Origin: Mycolicibacter acidiphilus
GTDB taxonomy: Bacteria > Actinomycetota > Actinomycetes > Mycobacteriales > Mycobacteriaceae
Length of the DNA stretch: 64,000 bases
Reading direction: 5' to 3'
NCBI RefSeq assembly: GCF_018455725.1
Contig: NZ_JAHCLR010000006.1
Span: 62,001-126,000, forward strand
In this document: positions 28,895 through 39,679 of the stretch, piece after piece
Layout of the letters: each line of letters opens with the position of its first letter
Numbering within the stretch: position 1 is the stretch's first letter
Notes under the pieces: model-generated
The model's input: the letters and a program-made list of their open reading frames with translations, nothing else
Databases searched by the model: none
Told to the model about the DNA's origin: nothing
Made by a program: the position numbers and the translations under genes

Positions 28895-30258
28895 CAGTTC
28901 GGGCCGCGTCGGCCGCCGCGATCGGCGGGCTGGTGTTCGGCTACGACGTCTCGCTGATCAACAGCACGATCGGTGCGATCCGCGACGAATTCGTGATCGG
29001 CCCCGTCGTATTGGGCATGGTCGCCGGGGTGTCGCTGCTGGGCGCCGCGGTGGGTGCGATCCTGACCGGGCGGATCGCCGACCGGCTCGGCCGGCTGGCG
29101 GTGATGCGCCTGGCCGCCGCGCTGTACGTGATCGGCGCGGTCGGTGCGGGCCTGGCCATCGACATCGAGGTGCTTGTCGTCTTCCGGGTGATCAGTGGCC
29201 TCGGCATCGGCGTGACCTCCGCGGTGATACCGGCCTACATCGCGGAGGTGTCCCCGCCGCAGCTGCGCGGCCGGCTCGGCTCGCTGAAGCAGCTGGCGAT
29301 CGTCTGCGGCATTTTCGTTGCGCCACTGGTGGGTTGGGCGCTGATGGCGCTGGCCGGCGGCGCGGACGCCGACCTGTGGCTCGGACTGCCCGCCTGGCGG
29401 TGGATGTTCTTCGCCGAGGCGATTCCCGCGCTGGCCTACGGTGCAATGACGATCACCCTGCCGGAATCACCGCGGCATCTGGTTGCCGTGCAACGCCTTC
29501 CGCAGGCCCGCCGGGTGATCGCGCTGCTGTACGGCGAACGTGACGCCGACGCCACCGTCGACGCGATCCGCGAAACGCTGGGCCACGAGGTGCCGCCGTC
29601 GTGGCGGGTGCTGCACCGTCCGGGCGGCGGGCTGTACCCGATCGTCTGGGTGGGCCTGGGGCTGGCGGTGTTCCAGCAGATCGTCGGGATCAACGTGATC
29701 TTCTTCTATTCGACGGTGCTGTGGCAGGCCGTCGGGTTCGGGGTGAGCTCGTCGTTCGCGATCACCGTCGCCACCAACGCGGTGAACGTCGCCGTCACCG
29801 TCGTCGCGATCGGCCTGATCGACCGGGTCGGCCGACGACGGCTGCTGCTGGCCGGGTCGGCGGGCATGACCGTCACCCTGGCCACCATGACGGTCCTGTT
29901 CGCGCGCGCCCCGATCGTCGACGGCGCCCCGCACCTGGCGCCGGTGCCCGGGGCCGTCGCCCTGGTCGCGGCGAACCTGTTCGTGATCGCGTTCGGGGTG
30001 TCCTGGGGGCCGGTGGTGTGGGTGCTGCTGGGGGAGATGTTCCCCAACCGGATCCGGGCGGCCGCGCTCGGACTGGGGGCCGCGGCACAGTGGCTGGCGA
30101 ACTGGGTGATCGCGGCGACGTTCCCGGTGCTCAGCGGAGCACTGGGCCTCGCGTTCGCCGCGTACACCCTCAATGCGCTGCTGTCGGGGCTGTTCGTGTG
30201 GCGCTGGGTCCGCGAAACCCGGGGCGTGTCGCTGGAGGACATGCCCGACCACGCCTAA
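28879..30258 (+). CDS. Sugar-porter-type MFS transporter
   Basis: A 459-aa protein with twelve predicted helices. Sugar porter signatures are [10 protein letters not shown] between TM2 and TM3, PESPRHLV at the end of the first half, [10 protein letters not shown] in the second half, and [15 protein letters not shown] in TM7, which in XylE/GLUT contributes sugar contacts. It is likely a proton-coupled hexose or pentose importer. Start GTG 28879, overlapping the HAD gene. In M. tuberculosis a PPE gene occupies the interval between metH and hisE. Confidence 0.9.
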   Translation: MHARVAVRAASAAAIGGLVFGYDVSLINSTIGAIRDEFVIGPVVLGMVAGVSLLGAAVGAILTGRIADRLGRLAVMRLAAALYVIGAVGAGLAIDIEVLVVFRVISGLGIGVTSAVIPAYIAEVSPPQLRGRLGSLKQLAIVCGIFVAPLVGWALMALAGGADADLWLGLPAWRWMFFAEAIPALAYGAMTITLPESPRHLVAVQRLPQARRVIALLYGERDADATVDAIRETLGHEVPPSWRVLHRPGGGLYPIVWVGLGLAVFQQIVGINVIFFYSTVLWQAVGFGVSSSFAITVATNAVNVAVTVVAIGLIDRVGRRRLLLAGSAGMTVTLATMTVLFARAPIVDGAPHLAPVPGAVALVAANLFVIAFGVSWGPVVWVLLGEMFPNRIRAAALGLGAAAQWLANWVIAATFPVLSGALGLAFAAYTLNALLSGLFVWRWVRETRGVSLEDMPDHA

Positions 30259-30284
30259 TCCGGCGTGACTTTGCCGGTCGGGGC

Positions 30285-30566
30285 ATGAAACAATCGCTGC
30301 CCGTGAAGACCTTCGAAGCCCTGTTCGCTGAACTCGGTGAGCGCGCGCGGACCCGCCCGGCCGGCAGCGGCACGGTCGCCGCACTGGACGCGGGCGTGCA
30401 CACCCTGGGCAAGAAGATCCTCGAAGAAGCCGGCGAGGTCTGGCTGGCCGCCGAACACGAGTCCGACGACGCGCTGGCCGGGGAGATCAGCCAGTTGCTG
30501 TACTGGACGCAGGTGCTGATGCTCTCCCGCGGGCTGACCCTGGCCGACGTGTACCGGAAGCTGTGA
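30285..30566 (+). CDS. hisE: Phosphoribosyl-ATP pyrophosphohydrolase HisE
   Basis: A 93-aa all-alpha MazG-like pyrophosphohydrolase, the second step of histidine synthesis. The metal-binding pattern is [18 protein letters not shown]...[13 protein letters not shown] with E-E-x-x-E and E-x-x-D/Q. Length and sequence match M. tuberculosis HisE closely. ATG at 30285; its TGA overlaps a possible GTG start of hisG. Confidence 0.96.
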   Translation: MKQSLPVKTFEALFAELGERARTRPAGSGTVAALDAGVHTLGKKILEEAGEVWLAAEHESDDALAGEISQLLYWTQVLMLSRGLTLADVYRKL

Positions 30567-30574
30567 CCCCGGCC

Positions 30575-31435
30575 ATGTTGCGTATCGCGGTTCCGAACAA
30601 GGGCGCGCTGAGCGAGGCGGCCGCCGAGGTGCTGGCCGAGGCCGGCTACCGGCGTCGCACCGACGCCAAGGACCTCACCGTCATCGACCCGGCGAACAAG
30701 GTCGAGTTCTTCTTCCTGCGGCCCAAGGACATCGCCATCTACGTCGGCTCCGGCGAGCTGGATCTCGGCATCACCGGGCGCGACCTGGCCGCCGAATCCG
30801 GGGCCCCGGTCGCCGAACGGCTGGCGCTGGGCTTCGGCGCGTCGAGTTTCCGCTACGCCGCACCGGCCGGCCGGGACTGGGCCGTCACCGATCTGGCCGG
30901 GCTGCGGATCGCCACCGCCTACCCGAACCTGGTCCGCAATGACCTGGCCACCATGGGTATTGAGGCCACCGTCATCCGGCTCGACGGCGCCGTCGAGATC
31001 TCGATCCAACTCGGTGTCGCCGACGCGATCGCCGACGTCGTCGGCTCGGGGCGCACGCTTCGGGCGCACGGACTGGTCGCGTTCGGTGAGTCCCTCTGCG
31101 ATTCCGAGGCGGTGCTGATCGAAGCTGCACAGCCCAACGGCCGCAGTGCCGAGACCGCGGCGGCGCGCGACCAGCTGGCCGCCCGCGTGCAAGGTGTGGT
31201 GTTCGGCCAGCAGTACCTGATGCTGGACTACGACTGCCCCCGTTCGGTACTCGACGCGGCCACCGCGATCACCCCGGGTCTGGAATCGCCGACCATCGCC
31301 CCGCTCGCCGATCCGGACTGGGCGGCGGTCCGTGCGCTGGTGCCGCGCCGCGGCGTCAACACGATCATGGATGAGCTGGCCGCGATCGGCGCGAAGGCGA
31401 TTCTGGCCTCGGACATCCGCTTCTGCCGATTTTGA
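30575..31435 (+). CDS. hisG: ATP phosphoribosyltransferase HisG (long form)
   Basis: A 286-aa long-form HisG, the first and feedback-regulated step of histidine synthesis. N-terminal catalytic domains start [16 protein letters not shown]; the PRPP-binding loop is in [23 protein letters not shown]; the C-terminal ACT-like domain (about 212-286) binds histidine and ends SDIRFCRF, identical to mycobacterial HisG. ATG 30575 matches the family start; GTG 30563, overlapping the hisE stop as GTGA, would add four residues. Confidence 0.96.
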   Translation: MLRIAVPNKGALSEAAAEVLAEAGYRRRTDAKDLTVIDPANKVEFFFLRPKDIAIYVGSGELDLGITGRDLAAESGAPVAERLALGFGASSFRYAAPAGRDWAVTDLAGLRIATAYPNLVRNDLATMGIEATVIRLDGAVEISIQLGVADAIADVVGSGRTLRAHGLVAFGESLCDSEAVLIEAAQPNGRSAETAAARDQLAARVQGVVFGQQYLMLDYDCPRSVLDAATAITPGLESPTIAPLADPDWAAVRALVPRRGVNTIMDELAAIGAKAILASDIRFCRF

Positions 31436-31514
31436 ACAGTGTCCGTTGAGCCGCTGACGCGGCAGCTGCCGTGTTAGCGTCCGGTTGTCGTCGTGGATGG
31501 CCCGGGAGGTTGTG

Positions 31515-31997
31515 GTGACGCATTTCTACGTGCTGGCCCTGGCGCTGCTGATCGGCGCCGTCGCCGGTCTACGGGCGTTCACCGCCCCGGCGGTGATGGC
31601 GTGGGCGGCCGCCCTGCACTGGATCAACCTGGACGGCACCTGGGCGGAGTGGCTGAGCCGGCCGGTGACCGTCGCCGTGCTGACAGTGCTGGCCGTCGCC
31701 GAACTCGTCGTCGATCTGCTGCCCGGGGTGCCCCGGCGCACGGCCGCCGTGCAGTTCGTCGCGCGAATCCTGCTGGGCGCGTTCGCCGGAGCCGTGCTGG
31801 GCACCGCCTGGAACTACACCTGGACGGCCCTCGGTGCGGCGATGATCGGTGCGGTGATCGGCGCACTGGTGGGCGTGGGTCTGCGGGAGCGGATGGTCGC
31901 CGCGAACGGCGGCCATGACCTGCCGGTCGCGCTGCTGGAGGACAGTGTCGCCGCCCTGGGCGGGTTCGCGATCGCCGCCGTCACCGCGGTGCTGTAG
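31515..31997 (+). CDS. DUF4126-family membrane protein (Rv2120c-like)
   Basis: A 160-aa protein with about four hydrophobic segments: residues 3-25 (with GAVAGLRAFTAP), 45-65, 80-100 and a final pair. The conserved GLRAF and a LEDSVAALGG end are typical of this family. The GTG at 31515 follows GGGAGG at 5 nt; the frame opens at 31485. It follows hisG as in M. tuberculosis. Function unknown. Confidence 0.85.
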   Translation: MTHFYVLALALLIGAVAGLRAFTAPAVMAWAAALHWINLDGTWAEWLSRPVTVAVLTVLAVAELVVDLLPGVPRRTAAVQFVARILLGAFAGAVLGTAWNYTWTALGAAMIGAVIGALVGVGLRERMVAANGGHDLPVALLEDSVAALGGFAIAAVTAVL

Positions 31998-32066
31998 CAA
32001 GCCTTAATCCGCAACCTGTGAAACGATAGGGCGCGCGGTCGCGCATCGAGAGCAGAGGTGGAGAGC

Positions 32067-32654
32067 ATGAGCATTTCCGTCATCGTCGTCATCGCCGTCC
32101 TGGCGCTCGTCGTTTTCAGCGTGCTCGGCGTCTACAACGGGTTGGTGCGCGCTCGGAACGGCTACAAGAACGCCTTCGCCCAGATCGACGTCCAGTTGAC
32201 CCGACGGCACGACCTGATCCCGAACCTGGTGGAGACCGCCAAGGCCTACCTGGCGCATGAGCGGGGCACCCTGGAGGCGATCGTCGCCGCGCGCAACACC
32301 GCCGTCACCGCGCAGGCCGCGGCCAGCGCCAACCCCGGCGACCCCGAGGCGATGGGGAAGCTGGCGTCGTCCGAGCAGGCGCTGAGCGGTGCCCTGGGCC
32401 GGCTGTTCGCGCTGAGCGAGGCCTACCCGGATCTGAAGGCCAGCCAGAACATGATGCAGCTGTCCGAGGAGCTGACGTCGACGGAGAACCGGGTCGCGTT
32501 CGCGCGGCAGGCGTACAACGACGCGGTGCTGGCGTACAACAACAAGCGGGAAGTGTTCCCCGCCAACATGATCGCCGGAACGTTCGGTTTCACCGCGGCG
32601 GCGCCGCTGGAGGCCGGCCCGGAGACGCGCGAGGTTCCGCGCGTGCAGTTCTAA
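32067..32654 (+). CDS. LemA family protein
   Basis: A 195-aa LemA protein: one N-terminal transmembrane helix (2-24), then YNGLVRARN, the conserved DVQLTRRHDLIPNLVE and a long helical bundle. ATG 32067 has AGGTGGAG upstream. It lies 9 nt ahead of an M48 protease gene; LemA genes are often paired with M48 or TPM-domain genes, suggesting a membrane quality-control module. This pair is not at this locus in M. tuberculosis as far as I recall. Confidence 0.93.
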   Translation: MSISVIVVIAVLALVVFSVLGVYNGLVRARNGYKNAFAQIDVQLTRRHDLIPNLVETAKAYLAHERGTLEAIVAARNTAVTAQAAASANPGDPEAMGKLASSEQALSGALGRLFALSEAYPDLKASQNMMQLSEELTSTENRVAFARQAYNDAVLAYNNKREVFPANMIAGTFGFTAAAPLEAGPETREVPRVQF

Positions 32655-32663
32655 CCGCACGCC

Positions 32664-34565
32664 ATGGATTTCTTCGAGCGCCAGCGCAAGGTCCGCGCGG
32701 CGTCGAAAAGGATGGTGTTCCTGTTCATCCTCGCGGTGCTCGGGATCACCGCGGTGGTGGACGTGCCACTGGTCGCGTTCGCGACGTCGGCCCTGCCTCA
32801 ACCGGTGACGACGGAGCAACTCGTTCTGGTCACGCTGGCTGTCAGCGTCTTCGTGCTGCTGATGATCGGTGCGGTGTCGGTGGTGCAGACACTGATGCTG
32901 CGGCACGGCGGCGGGATCAAGGTCGCCGAGAGTCTCGGCGGCGTGCGGGTGCCGGACATGCCGGACGACCCGCAACTCAAGCGGTATCGCAACGTCGTCG
33001 AGGAGATCGCGATCGCTGCGAGCACCCCGGTCCCGGTGCTCTACCACCTGCCCAACGAACCGGCGATCAATGCGTTCGCGGCCGGGTACACCCCGGCCGA
33101 CGCGGTCGTGTGCGTCACCCAGGGCACACTCGACATGCTCAACCGCGACGAGTTGCAGGGCGTGATCGCCCACGAGTTCAGTCACATCGTCAACGGCGAT
33201 ATGCGGTTGAGCCTCAAGCTGATCGGCGTGCTGGCCGGGATCACGGTACTGGCGGTGATCGGGCGGGTGCTGTACTACTCCGGCGACGGGCGCAGCAGTC
33301 GGGACCGGGATCGTGGCAACGGTATTCCGCTGTGGTTGGCCGGGCTGGTGATCATGGCCGCGGGCTGGATCGGGGTGTTCTTCGGCCGGCTGATCAAAGC
33401 GGCGGTCTCCCGGCAGCGGGAGTACCTCGCCGACGCCTCAGCCGTGCAATACACCCGGCAGGCCAGCGGCCTGACCGGGGCGCTGAAGAAGATCGGCGGT
33501 CTAGAAGCCGGCTCGCAGCTCAACAGCGCCAAGGTGGAGAACGTCAGCCACATGCTGTTCGGAGCGGGCATGAAGCTGTCCTCGCTGTACGCGACGCACC
33601 CACCGTTGCTCGACCGGATCCGGGTCTTCGAACCGGATTTCGCCGCCGGCAACCTCGAAGCGCTGCGTCGCCGCTGGTCTCGCCAGCGGCCGAACGGACT
33701 GGCCGAGGACGCGCAGATGAACTTCGCCGGCGGTTCGGTGGCACCGCCGCCCGGGCCGCGCAGCGCGGGTGATTACACCGCGGCCGTCGGCAACCCGACG
33801 GCCGCCTCCTACGCGGCGGGCGCGCGGATGCGCGATGCGATTCCACAGCGGATCGCCCATCTCGCCCACAACCCGGACACCGTGGTGCCGCTGATCTACG
33901 GCCTGGTGTTCGACCGTAAACCCGATGTGCGCCAAGCCCAGTACACCGTCATCGCGCGGCATCATGGAAAGCCGCTGGCCGACGAGGCGTGGCGCTGCGC
34001 CGGTGAACTGCTCAACCTCGACCCGCAGCTGCGACTGCCGGTTGCGGCCATCGCCTTTCCCGCGTTGCGGAGCCGCCCAGCGACCGAGACGCGACTGATG
34101 ACCTCAGTGCTCGGTGAGCTGATCAACGCCGACGGGCGAGTCGACGTCTTCGAATACTGCCTCGGCACACTGGTTTTCGTGCATCTGCATGAGGCCCTGA
34201 CTTCCGGGTCGCCATGGCAGAGTCGACGGCAGAACCTGGCCGGGGCACAGGGCGCCGTCTGCAACCTGCTCGCGGTGCTGGCGCAGACCGGCAACAGCGA
34301 CCCGCAGGCCGCGGCCGCGGCGTTCCAGGCGGGCATCGCGGTGGCGTACCCGCAGCAAAGCATTCCGTTCATGCCGGGTCTCGGGGTGTCCGTCCTCGAA
34401 CAGGTGTGGCCGGTGATCGATGGGCTCGAAGGCAACGACAAGGCGGCCGTGGTCTCCGCCGTCGTGACGACCGTGATGGCCGATCGGGTTCTCACCGTGG
34501 AGGAGTCGGAGTTGCTGCGCACCGTCTGCGGCGTGCTGCACTGCCCGGTGCCGCCGGTGTTCTGA
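32664..34565 (+). CDS. M48 family membrane metalloprotease (HtpX-like) with long C-terminal extension
   Basis: A 633-aa protein. Two N-terminal transmembrane helices (about 18-40 and 50-75), then the M48 protease domain with HEFSH (His170, Glu171, His174) and the downstream zinc Glu in REYLADASAV, split by another hydrophobic pair (about 193-210 and 228-250). Beyond about residue 330 comes a roughly 300-aa alpha-helical cytosolic extension with no motif I recognise, much longer than HtpX. Paired with lemA. Likely digests damaged membrane proteins. Confidence 0.9.
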   Translation: MDFFERQRKVRAASKRMVFLFILAVLGITAVVDVPLVAFATSALPQPVTTEQLVLVTLAVSVFVLLMIGAVSVVQTLMLRHGGGIKVAESLGGVRVPDMPDDPQLKRYRNVVEEIAIAASTPVPVLYHLPNEPAINAFAAGYTPADAVVCVTQGTLDMLNRDELQGVIAHEFSHIVNGDMRLSLKLIGVLAGITVLAVIGRVLYYSGDGRSSRDRDRGNGIPLWLAGLVIMAAGWIGVFFGRLIKAAVSRQREYLADASAVQYTRQASGLTGALKKIGGLEAGSQLNSAKVENVSHMLFGAGMKLSSLYATHPPLLDRIRVFEPDFAAGNLEALRRRWSRQRPNGLAEDAQMNFAGGSVAPPPGPRSAGDYTAAVGNPTAASYAAGARMRDAIPQRIAHLAHNPDTVVPLIYGLVFDRKPDVRQAQYTVIARHHGKPLADEAWRCAGELLNLDPQLRLPVAAIAFPALRSRPATETRLMTSVLGELINADGRVDVFEYCLGTLVFVHLHEALTSGSPWQSRRQNLAGAQGAVCNLLAVLAQTGNSDPQAAAAAFQAGIAVAYPQQSIPFMPGLGVSVLEQVWPVIDGLEGNDKAAVVSAVVTTVMADRVLTVEESELLRTVCGVLHCPVPPVF

Positions 34566-34575
34566 GCCGGCCGCG

Positions 34576-35358
34576 TCAGCGCTGCTGCACCAGGATCGTC
34601 TGCGCCGACGTGCCGATGAACCCGGTCCGGTCGAAGAGCTCCGCGGTGGTCACGCCGATACCGTCCGGTCCCACCGATGCCCGCGCCTGCAACCCGAAGT
34701 CGTCGCCGCTCGGCAGCCGGTGCAGGTGCACGACGGTGTCGGTGTTCATGAACGTGTAGCGGTCCATGTCCAGCGCTGCGCCGACCCCGTTGGCCGAGTC
34801 GACCACCATCGCCAGCCGCTGCAGCGGCGTCGTCGCCTCGTCGTCGATCAGCGCCACCACCGGCTTCAACCAGGCCACTGCGGTGCCGTCGGCGTTGTCC
34901 GGCTGAACCCGCCACTCGACGGATTGGGCGTACCCGGCGGTCCTACCGAACCAGTCCGGCGGTGGCTGGACGGGGCCCTCGACCAGCGGCGGGTGCCGGT
35001 CGGCGGCAACATCCGCGGTGTCGCTGGTCGCCAGTACCCACGCGCTGAGCTGCGCCACCGGCCGGTCGTCCCCGTCGACGCACATCGCAGCGCTGAGCAG
35101 GCAGATCCGCCGTCCCGGCCGTTGCACCCGGGCCTGCACCCGCAGCCGAGCCACCGGGATCGCCCCGAGGATGTCCAGGCTCAACCGGGCGATGCGCATC
35201 GGTGTGCCGGCGATCAGGTCTTCGGCGGCCCGGGTGAGCAGGGCCAGCGGCGGTGAGCCGTGCTGCAGGTTCGGGCCCCAGTTGCTGCGGGTCAGCGAGG
35301 TGGAGTCGAAGACGTCGGTGCCGGCCCGACGGTAGTAGCTGCCGGTCGTCGCACACAT
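34576..35358 (-). CDS. Acyl-CoA thioesterase-like double hotdog protein
   Basis: A 260-aa protein with the layout of actinobacterial TesB-like proteins: first hotdog from FDSTSLTRSNWGPNLQHGSPPLALLTRA, a central strand region RLSLDILGAIPVARLRVQARV, and a second hotdog with VDSANGVGAALDMDRYTFMNTDTVVHLHRLP. Gly/His/Asp features suit acyl-CoA binding; the substrate is unknown. ATG 35358 has a minus-strand TAGGCT 8 nt upstream, mirrored by trmI's promoter. The 371-aa frame overlapping trmI is spurious. Confidence 0.86.
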   Translation of the reverse strand: MCATTGSYYRRAGTDVFDSTSLTRSNWGPNLQHGSPPLALLTRAAEDLIAGTPMRIARLSLDILGAIPVARLRVQARVQRPGRRICLLSAAMCVDGDDRPVAQLSAWVLATSDTADVAADRHPPLVEGPVQPPPDWFGRTAGYAQSVEWRVQPDNADGTAVAWLKPVVALIDDEATTPLQRLAMVVDSANGVGAALDMDRYTFMNTDTVVHLHRLPSGDDFGLQARASVGPDGIGVTTAELFDRTGFIGTSAQTILVQQR

Positions 35359-35366
35359 GGTTAGCC

Positions 35367-35372
35367 AGCCTA
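35367..35372 (-). promoter_or_regulatory. -10 TAGGCT, thioesterase gene
   Basis: Eight nt before the ATG; mirror image of the trmI hexamer at 35399. Confidence 0.45.
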
Positions 35373-35373
35373 A

Positions 35374-36243
<870 letters not shown>

Positions 36244-36254
36244 CTGAGGTGCCG

Positions 36255-36548
36255 TCAGTCGTCGCTGCGGCTCATGCCGCGGCGCACTGACAGCAGTTCG
36301 ATCTCGGGACGCGCGGCCACCAATCGTTCGACCGCATCCAGCACGTCCACCAGATGGCCGCGGTCGCCGGAGACCGCCGCCACTCCGATGCCGCTGCGTC
36401 GGTGCAGATCGGTCGAATCCGTCTCGGCGGCCGACACCGTGAACTTACGCTGCAACTCCGCGATGATCGGACGCACCACGGACCGTTTCTGTTTGAGCGA
36501 GTGCACGTCACCGAGGAGCACGTCGAATTCCAGCCAGCCGATCCACAT
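36255..36548 (-). CDS. DUF503-family protein (Rv2117-like)
   Basis: A 97-aa protein starting MWIGWLEFDVLLGD, with LKQKRSVVRPIIAELQRKF and GVAAVSGDRGHLVDVLD, close to remembered Rv2117. The fold is a small ferredoxin-like domain; some related proteins are annotated as ribosome-binding factors, without clear evidence. The ATG lies 2 nt beyond the lppK stop, so the two are co-transcribed. Confidence 0.92.
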   Translation of the reverse strand: MWIGWLEFDVLLGDVHSLKQKRSVVRPIIAELQRKFTVSAAETDSTDLHRRSGIGVAAVSGDRGHLVDVLDAVERLVAARPEIELLSVRRGMSRSDD

Positions 36549-36550
36549 GG

Positions 36551-37072
36551 TCACGGGGTGGGGGTGGCCGGGGCGTGCGCCTTGCCGAACGCCAGCAGCG
36601 TCTCGGCGGTCTGCCGGGACAGTTGCCAGCCGCCCTGATAGGGCTTGAACTCCATCGGGAAGGTGAACTCGCTGCCCTCGGGCTTGTTGGTGGTGATGCT
36701 GACGTCGGCGGTCGCATTTCCCGGATACCGACTCGACCAGGTGACGTCGGTCGCGCCGAACGTCATCGGCAGGTAGCCGCCGTCGCGCAACGCGGTGCTG
36801 AACCGGTCGATGGTGGCGGCATCGGCGGGCTGCGTGCCCTCGATGAGGGTCAACTTGTCGGCGCCGGGAACCCCCGGGTCGGCCAGCCGGTACAGCACGT
36901 CGGTCAGCGCCTCCGGTGCGGGCAGCGCTCCCGCGGGCGGCTCGGTCGCCGACGCCGAGGTTGTCTCGGGTTCGTCGAGCGGCAGCGTGGGCGCTGCGTG
37001 ATGCGTGCAACCGGACAATCCGATCACCGCCGCCAGTGCGGCGGCGATGATGGTTGCGCGTTGCCGGTGCAT
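36551..37072 (-). CDS. lppK: Lipoprotein LppK, MTB12-like domain
   Basis: A 173-aa lipoprotein: signal peptide with LSGC lipobox (Cys22), a Thr/Pro/Ala-rich spacer, then a domain with LTDVLYRLADPGVPGADKLTLIEG and a late GGWQLSR. The same layout occurs in secreted MTB12/CFP-2. The neighbouring upstream gene has the same domain without the lipobox, so a tandem duplication is likely. Synteny supports Rv2116 (LppK). Extracytoplasmic, function unknown. Confidence 0.88.
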   Translation of the reverse strand: MHRQRATIIAAALAAVIGLSGCTHHAAPTLPLDEPETTSASATEPPAGALPAPEALTDVLYRLADPGVPGADKLTLIEGTQPADAATIDRFSTALRDGGYLPMTFGATDVTWSSRYPGNATADVSITTNKPEGSEFTFPMEFKPYQGGWQLSRQTAETLLAFGKAHAPATPTP

Positions 37073-37082
37073 CCAGCCGCGA

Positions 37083-37580
37083 TCAGTTCGACGAGGTCAT
37101 CTGCGACAGCGTCATCAGCGAGGTCTTGGACAGTTTCCAGCCGTCCTGGTCGACGAACCTGAGGTTGACCGAGCGCGGTTCCATCTTCGGGCCGGACGCG
37201 GTGACGTCGGCGGTGGCCGCGCCGATTCCGGCCGGGGCGATGTTGGCGACGCTGATCGACAGCGGGAACTTGCCGTTCTGCACGCCCTTGGCCATCTTGC
37301 GGTCCATCACGCTCATCTCCAGCGGGCCGAGGCCGCCCTCGATGAGGTTGGACTTGCCGGCGGCGGGGATACCCGGGTCGGCCAGCGTGTTGAGGACGTC
37401 GGTCAGCTGATCCGGTTGTGGCACAGCGGCAGCCGGATCCAGCGGCATCGGCGCGAAGAACACCACCGCAGGCGCCTCGGCGGCGGCGGGCGCGACGGTT
37501 GCCAGGCAGCTCACAGCTGTGCCGGCGGCACCGATCATCGCGGCGGCGACAACACCTGTGGCTAGGGATTTCACGGTCAA
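37083..37580 (-). CDS. Secreted MTB12/CFP-2-like protein
   Basis: A 165-aa protein with a cleavable signal peptide ending near AAAEAP and no proper lipobox. The mature part has LTDVLNTLADPGIPAAGKSNLIEGG, ATADVTASGP and DGWKLSKTSLMTL, which closely follow the low-molecular-weight antigen MTB12 fold as I remember it. It lies 10 nt upstream of lppK. The start is TTG 37580 (AAAGGA 5 nt upstream) or GTG 37574. Confidence 0.86.
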   Translation of the reverse strand: MTVKSLATGVVAAAMIGAAGTAVSCLATVAPAAAEAPAVVFFAPMPLDPAAAVPQPDQLTDVLNTLADPGIPAAGKSNLIEGGLGPLEMSVMDRKMAKGVQNGKFPLSISVANIAPAGIGAATADVTASGPKMEPRSVNLRFVDQDGWKLSKTSLMTLSQMTSSN

Positions 37581-37726
37581 CGCGGTCCTTTCGGTGACGA
37601 GATTTCCCGCTCAGGCTAACAGCGCGGCCGGTGTGTCGGATTGTCAGTGCGCACGCCAATGCACAATGGCCGGTAGCGTTGAGGTAGCCGTTCGCTTCAA
37701 CTTCCAGTTCGGGAAAGGAGCGCACT

Positions 37727-39553
37727 ATGGAGCACATGGGAGACGCTGAGCGTTCTGAGGGCTTCGGAGCTTCCGCTTCGGGCGAGGACTTCGCAGAACT
37801 CGAGGAACTGCGCCGCGAAGCCGCGGTGCTGCGGGACCAACTGGACAGCGCACCCGGCGCGCACAGCACCGCGCGGGTCGGGCGTGACGTGCGTCAGCTC
37901 GAGGCGCACATCGAGTCGCTCACCACCCGCAATTCCAAACTGATGGACACCCTCAAAGACGCGCGGCAGCAGCTGCTCGCGCTGCGGGAGGAGGTCGACC
38001 GGCTCGGTCAGCCGCCGAGCGGGTACGGCGTGCTGGTGGCCGTCCACGACGACGACACCGTCGACGTGTTCACCTCGGGCCGCAAGATGCGGCTGAACTG
38101 CTCGCCGAACATCGACGCGAAAACCCTGCACAAGGGCCAGACCGTCCGGCTCAACGAGGCGCTGACCGTCGTCGAGGCCGGCGCGTTCGAGTCGGTGGGG
38201 GAGATCTCCACCCTGCGCGAGGTGCTGGCCGACGGGCATCGCGCACTGGTGGTGGGCCACGCCGATGAGGAGCGCATCGTCTGGCTGGCCGAGCCGCTGG
38301 TCGCCGAGGACCTGCCCGAGACCATTCCGGACGCCGCCGCCGACGACCGGCGTCCCCGCAAGCTGCGCCCCGGCGACTCGCTGCTGGTGGACACCAAGGC
38401 CGGCTACGCCTTCGAGCGTATCCCCAAGGCCGAGGTCGAAGACCTGGTGCTCGAGGAGGTGCCCGACGTCAGCTACAGCGACATCGGTGGCCTGGGCCGG
38501 CAGATCGAGCAGATCCGCGACGCGGTGGAGCTGCCGTTCCTGCACAAGGAGCTCTACCGGGAGTACGCGCTGCGCCCACCCAAAGGCGTGCTGCTCTACG
38601 GCCCGCCCGGCTGCGGCAAGACGCTGATCGCCAAAGCGGTCGCCAACTCGCTGGCGAAGAAGATGGCCGAGGTGCGCGGCGACAACTCGCATGAGGCCAA
38701 GTCGTACTTCCTCAACATCAAGGGCCCAGAGCTGCTGAACAAGTTCGTCGGCGAGACCGAGCGGCACATCCGGCTGATCTTCCAGCGTGCCCGGGAGAAG
38801 GCGTCGGAGGGCACCCCGGTCATCGTGTTCTTCGACGAGATGGACTCGATCTTCCGCACCCGCGGGACCGGTGTCTCCTCGGACGTGGAGACGACGGTCG
38901 TTCCGCAGCTGCTGAGCGAGATCGACGGTGTCGAGGGCCTGGAGAACGTCATCGTGATCGGCGCCTCCAACCGCGAGGACATGATCGACCCGGCGATCCT
39001 GCGGCCCGGCCGCCTCGACGTCAAGATCAAGATCGAGCGCCCGGACGCCGAGTCCGCGCAGGACATCTTCTCCAAGTACCTGACCGTGGATCTGCCGGTG
39101 CACGCCGACGACCTCGCCGAGTTCGGCGGCGACCGGACGCTGTGCATCAAGGCGATGATCGAGAAGGTCGTCGACCGGATGTACGCCGAGATCGACGACA
39201 ACCGGTTCCTGGAGGTCACCTACGCCAACGGTGACAAGGAAGTCATGTACTTCAAGGACTTCAACTCCGGGGCGATGATCCAGAACGTCGTCGACCGGGC
39301 GAAGAAGAACGCGATCAAATCGGTGCTGGAGACCGGTCAGCCGGGCCTGCGCATCCAGCACCTGCTGGACTCGATCGTCGACGAATTCGCCGAGAACGAG
39401 GACCTGCCCAACACCACCAATCCTGATGACTGGGCGCGGATCTCGGGTAAGAAGGGCGAGCGGATCGTCTACATCCGCACGCTGGTCACCGGCAAGAGTT
39501 CGAGTGCCAGCCGCGCCATCGACACCGAATCCAACCTGGGCCAGTACCTGTAG
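37727..39553 (+). CDS. mpa: Proteasomal ATPase Mpa/ARC
   Basis: A 608-aa AAA ATPase that unfolds pupylated proteins and feeds the 20S proteasome. N-terminal coiled coil (about 20-95) that binds Pup, OB domains (about 100-245), AAA domain with Walker A GPPGCGKT (292-299), Walker [11 protein letters not shown] and an Arg finger region, then the C-terminal QYL tail that docks into the proteasome alpha ring. The ATG has GGGAAAGGAG upstream; ATG 37736 is a second choice. Confidence 0.98.
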   Translation: MEHMGDAERSEGFGASASGEDFAELEELRREAAVLRDQLDSAPGAHSTARVGRDVRQLEAHIESLTTRNSKLMDTLKDARQQLLALREEVDRLGQPPSGYGVLVAVHDDDTVDVFTSGRKMRLNCSPNIDAKTLHKGQTVRLNEALTVVEAGAFESVGEISTLREVLADGHRALVVGHADEERIVWLAEPLVAEDLPETIPDAAADDRRPRKLRPGDSLLVDTKAGYAFERIPKAEVEDLVLEEVPDVSYSDIGGLGRQIEQIRDAVELPFLHKELYREYALRPPKGVLLYGPPGCGKTLIAKAVANSLAKKMAEVRGDNSHEAKSYFLNIKGPELLNKFVGETERHIRLIFQRAREKASEGTPVIVFFDEMDSIFRTRGTGVSSDVETTVVPQLLSEIDGVEGLENVIVIGASNREDMIDPAILRPGRLDVKIKIERPDAESAQDIFSKYLTVDLPVHADDLAEFGGDRTLCIKAMIEKVVDRMYAEIDDNRFLEVTYANGDKEVMYFKDFNSGAMIQNVVDRAKKNAIKSVLETGQPGLRIQHLLDSIVDEFAENEDLPNTTNPDDWARISGKKGERIVYIRTLVTGKSSSASRAIDTESNLGQYL

Positions 39554-39567
39554 GACCGTATCGCCGC

Positions 39568-39627
39568 GAGCGTGCACACTTCACCGGCGAAGCCCCGGGT
39601 GGGGCCGGACAGTTCTGCACGTTCGCG
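39568..39627. repeat. 60-bp palindromic element, copy 1 (between mpa and dop)
   Basis: An imperfect palindrome: arms at 39563-39576 and 39616-39629 pair over 14 positions with a single G-T wobble, and an inner CCCC/GGGG hairpin lies at the centre. It aligns without gaps to 43311-43370 at about 47 of 60 positions. It may terminate the mpa transcript; dop has its own promoter just downstream. Confidence 0.8.
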
Positions 39628-39667
39628 GCAGTGGGTCGCCAGTGGGAGTCACCCCCGCGCTCTCGCC

Positions 39668-39673
39668 TAGGCT
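39668..39673 (+). promoter_or_regulatory. -10 TAGGCT, dop
   Basis: Six nt before the ATG, downstream of palindrome copy 1. Confidence 0.5.
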
Positions 39674-39679
39674 GGAGCG

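Noticed and set aside
37697-39577. 626-aa frame antisense to mpa
   Set aside because: Shadow of mpa; no family features or ribosome site.
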